Positions 57,168 to 64,000 of a stretch of DNA of 64,000 bases are shown piece after piece. Numbering within the stretch: the first letter of the stretch is position 1; every line of letters starts with the position of its first letter. Both the position numbers and the translations under genes were made by a program. Source of the stretch: Mytilisepta virgata (Eukaryota > Mollusca > Bivalvia > Mytilida > Mytilidae). Under the pieces are notes generated by a model, which saw only the letters and a program-made list of their open reading frames with translations, was not told where the DNA came from and searched no databases. The stretch spans positions 8,928,001 to 8,992,000 of the forward strand of contig CM051514.1 of the NCBI GenBank assembly GCA_028015205.1. The letters run 5' to 3'.

Positions 57168-57779
57168 GGTAGCCATATTGGTCTGAAGTCAGCCATTTTT
57201 GAAAAGGGAACATTTAATAATGTTTATGCTGGACAATGACTGAAGGAATCAAGTGATGGCAATAGATCACATGGTCTTATTGCAAGGTGAGGTAAAAATA
57301 CCAATCATATACTATATCCGTGAGCTATTATTGGACAATACTACAACATCCCCAATAAACCATGGGGAAAAAATGAAATAATAAACAACTGATAAATAGC
57401 ATTGTTGAATGATTCATACCTTTGACCCAGTAAGGCGATGCTTCAGACTTGGTCACATGGTGGACATTTTTTTTCTCCATAAGATTCCACTCAGGCTAAA
57501 TCACTACTGTGCAAACATTAACAGTTCTGATGGAAAACTGGTCTTCACAATGTTATTGTCTAGAATTCTTAAAATGTCAACTTCCTCAAAAAAACTCATT
57601 TAGTATTCAATTGTTTCACAAAATTAAATGAACTCCTCAGTAATTAAATACAAAATCTAAATATTCAAGTTAACACATCAAATTTGTACTTTAAGCTCAC
57701 AAAACAATTTTGCAAGAAAATCAATTAAAAAAACTAAATTTTTCTATGTTCATTTTTTATTTTACTTTTTTATATGTAT

Positions 57780-58700
57780 ACTTTTAGTGTGCTGCAGTTT
57801 GAGTGCATGTGGCAAGCTTATAACATCAGTGACTGATGCTGCATAAATAATGGTTATGTTCAAACATCCAATCTTTGTTACCTGATAATTGCCACTAGGT
57901 CATCCATCTATTTTTGTTACAAGTTAAGTGTCTTGTCATATAGATTTTTTCATGTGATAACTAATTCACATAATGCTATATTGTTTAAGAAAAATAAAAA
58001 TATATAAAAAATTTTTTTACAGAACTAAAAGTACAAATTTAAAAGTGTAAATACAAAACATCTACTATAAAGAATATTAAAGTCGATAATGCATTAAAAA
58101 ATGCTCAAAATTATCCCCCTTGTTAACCCTTTAATTAAAAATCGTTTAGTAAAACCAACTAGTTCTACATTCTCCATGTTTTAATGTATTCTTTTAGTGA
58201 GGTGCAGTGTGCTTGCATATGGCAGTCTTAACATCAGTGACTGATGCTGCATTTATATCCGACGAATGTTATGTTCAAACTTTCAATCTGTGTTACCTCA
58301 TCCTGATATGCATGTAATAATTGCCACTAGAGGTCATCCATCCATTTCTTGTTGCCAGTTACGTGTCTTGTCGTATAGATTTTTTAATGCGATATTTCAC
58401 ATGAAAAATAAAAAAAATATTAAAAAAAATTGCTGTAACATTTCCTCATCTTAAAAAGCATTTACAGAATTATAATACAAATTAAATATGTAAATACAAA
58501 ATAATACAATAAAAAATCTTACACATTTTAATTTTAGAGAAAAAAAAATCAAAATTACCTCCCTTGTTTACCCTTAATCACAATCTTGTTGTAAAAACTG
58601 ATCTGCTGTATGTTTGTGAACTTTTTTTAACTGTGATTTTCTGTTATTTTGTGTACTGCAGTGTGTATAGAAAGCTTCAATGACTGATGCACTGATACTT
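57780..58700 (+). repeat. Three diverged units about 400 bp apart
   Basis: ATCAGTGACTGATGCTGCAT near 57823 and 58232, with a shortened form CAATGACTGATGCACTGATA near 58678. TAATTGCCACTAG, GGTCATCCATC and AGTGTCTTGTC(A/G)TATAGATT follow in the first two. No ORF with a domain. Confidence 0.75.
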
Positions 58701-58799
58701 ATTGTTCAAACATTATGTTACATGTTTTCAATTTCCTTTTTTTTTGATACAGTCTTCTGCCTTGTCCTACAAATCTTCTTCAAATCAGGTTTCACACAT

Positions 58800-59520
58800 C
58801 TTCAATTACACGGTAAAACTAGAGGCTCCCAGAACCCTGTATCGCCCACCTGGACTATGTCCATCTTGACTGGCAACCTGGAACATTGCTGTCAAGTTCC
58901 AACTGGCTCAGTGGTTTCAAACAAGATCTTTCAGAGATTTCGACCTTAGGTCCTATGTTAAACTATGTTCAGCTCTCGCATCCATCTTCAATCGCGGACC
59001 ACGTCATCGGATATAATTCTGTAAGAGGACCAACAAAGGAACATTGCTGCAAACTTTGTTCCATTTGGCCAGTGGTTTTAGACGAATAAATTTTACATAT
59101 GGTACTATTTTTAACAATGTTGGCCATCTTGAATGGCGGGTGGGGTCATCAGAAATAATTCTGAGAATCCACCTAAGGACCACTGCTAGTTGTTTCAGCC
59201 AAGATCTTTAAGTAAATTCCACATAGGATCCTATTTTAAACTATATTTGGCTATGGCAGCCATTCTGAATGACGGGCCAGGTCATCCGTTACAATTCTGA
59301 AAGAGTACCATTGAGGCGAAGTTTTGTTCATGTTGGCTTTGTGGTTTCAGACAAGAAGGTCTTTAATTTAAAATAGGGTCTTATGTTAAACTATGTTAGG
59401 CTCTGGCAGTCATCTTGGAATGCAGGTGGGGTCATTGGATACATTTCTGAAAGAGGTCCACTTAAGGACCATTTAACTGTTTTGTTCTAATTGGCGCAGT
59501 GGTTTCAGAAGATCTTTAAA
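58800..59520 (-). mobile_element. 166-bp-family element, inverted, about four units
   Basis: Begins ACTAGAGGCTCCCAGAACCC and CCCACCTGGACTATGTCCAT, the inverted right end seen at 19091 and 35275. Units then show CAGTGGTTTCAAACAAGATC, GGTCCTATGTTAAACTATGT and GGTCATCGGATATAATTCTG-type blocks four times. It leads into the duplicated sequence at 59520. Confidence 0.75.
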
Positions 59521-60112
59521 GTTTACAATGACTCTTTGGGCCAGGAGTGCTTAAAACTGCTTTCCATCTCTGACAAAGATATACTTACTTTTCACAATAA
59601 ACAATTTAACCCTTTTGTCATTGTTTGCTTTAAACAAATAGTGAAATATAAAAATTTTGAAAATTTTTTAAAATTTTGTTCCCACTCATTTCATCAACTG
59701 AAATGTTATGTGACTTTACCAAATGAGCATTTGCTACCAAGTAACAAATTTCTCTATGGTGAACAAATGATTTCAATCTTTCCATATGGAAGTCAATAAA
59801 AGAACAAAATATAAAACATCTGAAAGAAAACTTGAAATCAACAAATGAACATTTCCAGAGTGTTGCAAATTGTATTTCCTTCCTTTTTAAATTAGAATTT
59901 CAAGTCTCGTTGATGCATAAGTCATATCCTTTTATATCATATTCATAACCTACAGAAGAATCTTTTGTCTAAAAATTTTTAAAATTTTTGTTATAAACTA
60001 ATTTTTCAACTAAACAATTTTTTACACCATATCCTTTCATTTTCATATTCAAACGCTTATAAACTGACAACCCTCAAGATTTATAGTATCTACTGTATTC
60101 AAATCTCACTGA
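58880..60112. repeat. Large duplication, copy 1 (partner 62890-64000)
   Basis: Shares with 62890-64000: CAAGATCTTTCAGAGATTTC, TTTGGGCCAGG(A/T)GTGCT, ACTGCTTTCCATCTCTGACA, AATGAGCATTTGCTACCAAG, and the final AACCCTCAAGATTTATAGTA before the window edge. The offset is about 3.9 kb, with internal deletions in copy 2. Remnant ORFs in both copies are not gene-like. Confidence 0.85.
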
Positions 60113-61838
60113 TGCATACACCATATCCTTCATTGTCAGAACTTACTGAAAACTTTTTTTTCAAATCCGTTGACAAAACCTTTCAAAATAAGATTAATTG
60201 CTTGATTGAGTTATCCCCCTTCTGAGCAGGCATACATAATCAGAAAATGATAATTTTTTTTTAAAATAAATGGAAATATTTTTTTTTTATACATTTCATG
60301 AATGCCATTTTTGAGATGCCTTTTCATTTGAACAATAACTGATGCAAATAGCGATTAACAAATAGTGAAATACATTTTGTTTAAAAGAATTTATAAATTT
60401 TTGTCGAACTAATTTCATCAACAATCAAAATGTTATCTGAAAAAAAATTAAACAACATTTAAACCAAATGGGCATCAGGTACTGATTATATAAAAACCTG
60501 CTCATCAACTAAAAATTAATTCTGAAATCTTATTACCAAATGAATGTTAATAAACAAAAAATAAAACCTCTGAAAGTGAACTTTTTTCTTGAAGGTTACA
60601 AATGGACAACCACCATCTCATGTTGCATGTTGTCATTACTTCATTGAATTCAATAGGATTTAAAGTCTCACTGATGTTGACACCATATCCTTTCATTTTC
60701 ATATTCATAAAATATAAAAAAAAAAAAGTGTCTTAATGACTTAGCCATTGTAAATTTTTTTGCCATAAATGACTTTTCAATTATCAAACAATCATTTGAA
60801 AAAATAATTAACATTTGGAATCAGCTACTGATTAATAATATTCTCATTGAGTAAGAATTTCAAACTTCCTTTCCAAATGGAAGTCGATAAATAAAGAATA
60901 AAATCTTTGAAAGTGCTGTTTTTAATATACAAACTCAGAACCCTGACCAGATGTTGCAGAATCTATTCTCTTTATTCAAGTCTCATTGTTACATACACCA
61001 TATCCTTTCATTTTCATAACTAACTTACTGGAAACTTTTTTCAATTCCATTACTGACAAAATAGCCTTTCAAAATAAGATTAATTCCATTTGATTGAGTT
61101 ATCCCCCATCTGAACAGGCATGTTAGAGAAAATGAAAAAAAGGCCTGAAATAAAATGTAGATTTTTTTATGCATTTCAGGAATGCCGATTTTCGAGATGC
61201 CTGCTCATTTTGGGCAACAATTCATGCAAATACTAATTAATAACAAATAATGAAATACTTTTTTGTTTAAAAGAATTTATAAATTTTTACTAATTTCATT
61301 GACAATCAAAATGTTATCTGAAAAAAAAACTTAAATAACGTTTAAATCAAATGAGCATCAGCTAACGATATATCAAAAATTGCTCATTGACAAAAAATTA
61401 ATTTTGAAAATTTATTTTCAAATGAATGTTAATAAATAACTAAAAAAAGTAAAGAATTTTTTGTCGAAGGTAACAAATGGACAACCACCATCACATGTTG
61501 CAAGTTGAATTTACTTCATTCAATAGGATTTCAAGTCTCACTGATGTTCAAACCATAACTTTTCATTTTTTTATTCCTAAAATATAAAGAATTCTTTTTG
61601 TCTAAATAACTTTAAATAATTTTGCCATCAACTAATTTTCATCAGTTATCAAATAATAATTAAAAAAAAAAACAAAATTAGAATCAGCTACTGATAATAA
61701 TATGTTATTTACTAAGTATTTCAAAATTCCTTTCAAAATGGAAGTCAATCAAAAAAGAAAAAAGAAAATCTTTGAAAGAGATCTCTAAGAAAACAAACTG
61801 AGAATTCTCACCAAATACCCTATTCCCTTTATTCAAGT
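60107..61838. repeat. Tandem repeat with period near 870 bp, two units
   Basis: CATACACCATATCCTT, TTTCAAAATAAGATTAATT, TTGAGTTATCCCCC, AATGGACAACCACCATC and TTTCAAGTCTCACTGATGTT-type landmarks appear in the same order from about 60107 and about 60978, and the start of a further unit near 61838. Units differ by many small indels. Confidence 0.75.
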
Positions 61839-61954
61839 CTCATTGATGCATACACCATATTCTTCCATTTTCTTATGTTAAGCTAAGTTTGTCTGTGGCA
61901 GCATTCTATTGATACAAAGTTTTATTCCAATTTACTTTGTGATTTCAGAAAATA

Positions 61955-62162
61955 TACTGTAAATTCAGAAATTATTGCATGCATTTATTATTGCAATTTT
62001 GTCATTTAAGACCAAAATGCGATTTTAACATTTGTGATATTGAGAAAAACCACGCTTCATTCATATAAAAAATTCTAAAATGTGAGTAAATTATTGCGAT
62101 AACAACCCTGTCACATTTTTCGCAATAATAAAAACATCGCAATAATTTCCAAATTTACAGTA
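61955..62162. mobile_element. 208-bp MITE with TACTGTAAATT ends
   Basis: Left TACTGTAAATTCAGAAATTA and right TAATTTCCAAATTTACAGTA are inverted, continuing into ATTATTGCA/CGCAATAAT for about 45 bp. TA-flanked ends suggest a Tc1/mariner-type non-autonomous element. No ORF. Confidence 0.75.
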
Positions 62163-62889
62163 CTTAATTTTTCCATGTGGAAGCCATTTTTCTTGAGGTC
62201 CAAGTGATCTCCTGAAAGTTGAAATCTTAGGACCATTGCTGTCACTTTTGGTTCAATTTGGCTCAGCGGTTTCAGAGAAAATGATTAAAATATATGTATT
62301 ACTCACATGGATTTAATATGCCGTATATAATAAATAACATTATTATAAGAAAAGTCTCATCTTTAGTAGCACAAACCATTAGTCCAAGGTTGCTGATTCG
62401 TCTGTCCATTTCCTTGGACAAAAAATTTGACAGCACCATGAGTCCGGACAATTCCATCACACTTTTGTCACAATTGCACCAACAGTTCCAGAAAAGGTTT
62501 TTTTAATGTATTGTTCCTGATTTTTTCAATTTTCAGTAAAAAGGGGCCTTATTGCTCAGGTATGGACCCCAAAATACACTTTTTAAAAAGGATCAACTAC
62601 AGAAGACTCCATCAAACTTTTGCTTAATTTGCCAAAGAATTTTCAAAGAGATTTAATACTTTTTTGGCATAATTTTCTAATCAGATGACCAGGTTAAATT
62701 ATGGATGAAAAGACGATTTGTTAAAATCGGAAGGCTCACTGGTCAGATTGCAGTGGAAAATAGGAAGCATTTGGTTCATATCTCCATAATATTCCTTTAT
62801 TTCTCCTTTAAAAATTCCAAAAAAAAATTTCTGCCTTGATATGCTGCAGCAAAAAAAAATTTAGGTGGACTCAAAATTCAAAATAAATT

Positions 62890-64000
62890 TCTTGGTGTCA
62901 AGTTCCAAATGGCTCACTGGTTTCAAACAAGATCTTTCAGAGATTTCGACCTTAGGTCCTATGTTAAACTATGTTAGGCTCTGACAGCCATCTTGGATGG
63001 CGGGTGGGGTCATCGGATACAGTTCTGAAAGAGGACCACTAAGGACCAATGTTGCCAAGTTTTTTTCCAGTTGGCTTTGTGGTTTCAGACAAGGTCTAAT
63101 TTAAAATAGGGTCCTATGTTAAACAATGTTAGGCCCTTGGGTGATGGGTGGGGTCATTGGATACATTTATGAAAGAGGTCCACTTAACCATTTAACTGAT
63201 TTGTTCTAATTGGCACAGTGGTTTCAGAAGGTCTTTTAAAAAAGTTTACGATGATGACCCTTTGGGCCAGGTGTGCTAAAAACTGCTTTCCATCTCTGAC
63301 AATGATATACTTACTTTTCACAATAAACAATTTAACCCTTTTGTCATTGTTTGCTTTAAACAAATAATGAAATATAATGTTGAAAAAGTGACTTTACCAA
63401 ATGAGCATTTGCTACCAAGTAACATTTCTCTATGGTGAACAAATGATTTCAAAATTTCTTTCCATATGGAAGTCAATAAAAGAACAAAATATAAAACATC
63501 TGAAAGTAAACTTGAAATCAACAAATGAACACTTCCACAGTGTTGCAAATTGTATTTCCTTCCTTTTTAAATTAGAATTTCGAGTCTCATTGATGCATAC
63601 GTCATATCCTTTTATATCATATTCATAACCTACGGAAGAATCTTTTGTCTCAAAATTTTTAAAATTTTTGTTATAAACTTTTTCAACTAAAAAAATTGAA
63701 AAAATCACCAAATGGGCTTCGGCTATTGATTGATAAACATTTCTCAATGAATAACAATGATATCAAAATTTCTGTCCAAATGGATGTCAATAAATAAACA
63801 AATAATCTGAAACTTTCTTGAAACTAACAAATAGACAACCTCAACCACTTGTTACAAGTTTGTATTACTTTAGGAGTCAATTCAACAGGATTTCAATTGT
63901 TCAATGATTTCTACACCATATCCTTTCATTTTCATATTTAAAAGCTTATAAAATGACAACCCTCAAGATTTATAGTATCTACTGTATTCAAATCTCACTG
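62890..64000. repeat. Large duplication, copy 2 (partner 58880-60112)
   Basis: Starts in inverted 166-bp-family units (TTCCAAATGGCTCACTGGTT, GACAGCCATCTTGGATGGCG) and continues collinear with copy 1 up to the window end, which cuts it at the equivalent of 60112. The duplicated segment may go on beyond the window. Confidence 0.85.

Larger units (their letters stand above)
53351..57640. repeat. Segmental duplication, copy S2
   Basis: Same order and orientation as S1 but more compact, beginning with the poly-T hairpin unit and ending with GTAAGGCGATGCTTCAGACT, CTTGGTCACATGGTGGACAT. It has an extra 1.3 kb at 54810-56100 which contains the left arm of the 742-bp inverted repeat. Confidence 0.85.

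Noticed and set aside
63318..63747. Overlapping ORFs near the right edge
   Set aside because: They recur in altered form at 59491-59799 because of the duplication, with different frames open, so they are not conserved as protein.

Overview
The window looks like nuclear DNA of an invertebrate animal, most likely a marine bivalve of mussel type. This rests on its AT-rich, intron-and-repeat character, a B-box/NHL-like (TRIM-related) protein gene, a cadherin-type exon, Penelope-like and DIRS-like retroelement debris, tRNA-headed SINEs, and tandem units of about 166 bp inside dispersed elements that recall the bivalve pearl/BIV160 family. The species cannot be fixed from the sequence alone. Ordinary gene content is very low and most of the window is layered mobile DNA.

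Layout. 1-6.5 kb: retroposon copies, a GIY-YIG/zinc-finger fragment of a Penelope-like element, and two decayed DIRS-like gag genes, one interrupted by the 3' end of a non-LTR retrotransposon; then a full SINE. 6.5-13.1 kb: a small MITE, more SINE copies, and a SINE with target-site duplication that has been split by a 5'-truncated Penelope-like element still carrying a long reverse-transcriptase ORF. 14.7-16.7 kb: probable cadherin-family exons with a frameshifted tail. 18.6-19.3 kb: satellite-bearing element. 21.5-23.3 kb: the one clearly intact host gene, a RING-less TRIM-like protein. 25.5-28.4 kb: second SINE family, 166-bp tandem units, a MITE.

28.4-33.4 kb is the most striking part: a nested palindrome of about 5.1 kb. 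Outer arms of about 0.68 kb and inner arms of about 0.51 kb enclose a MITE with perfect ends. The arms and left interior carry arrays of an AT-flanked CGCG core phased at 20 bp. I see no coding capacity that explains it; a foldback-type transposon that later received other insertions is the best model.

33.5-41 kb: more satellite units, a degenerate Penelope-like relic with its C-terminal part on the opposite strand, and repeat-borne nuclear-receptor half-site clusters. 41-64 kb: no recognisable host gene. This part is built of poly-T hairpin units, a collinear segmental duplication (about 45-53 kb versus 53.3-57.6 kb), a near-perfect 742-bp inverted repeat inside the second copy, an approximately 870-bp tandem repeat, and another duplication that runs off the end of the window.

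The few genes show no operon-like or pathway relationship. The window is best read as a stratigraphy of insertions and duplications with one intact immune/ubiquitin-type gene and one doubtful adhesion gene.
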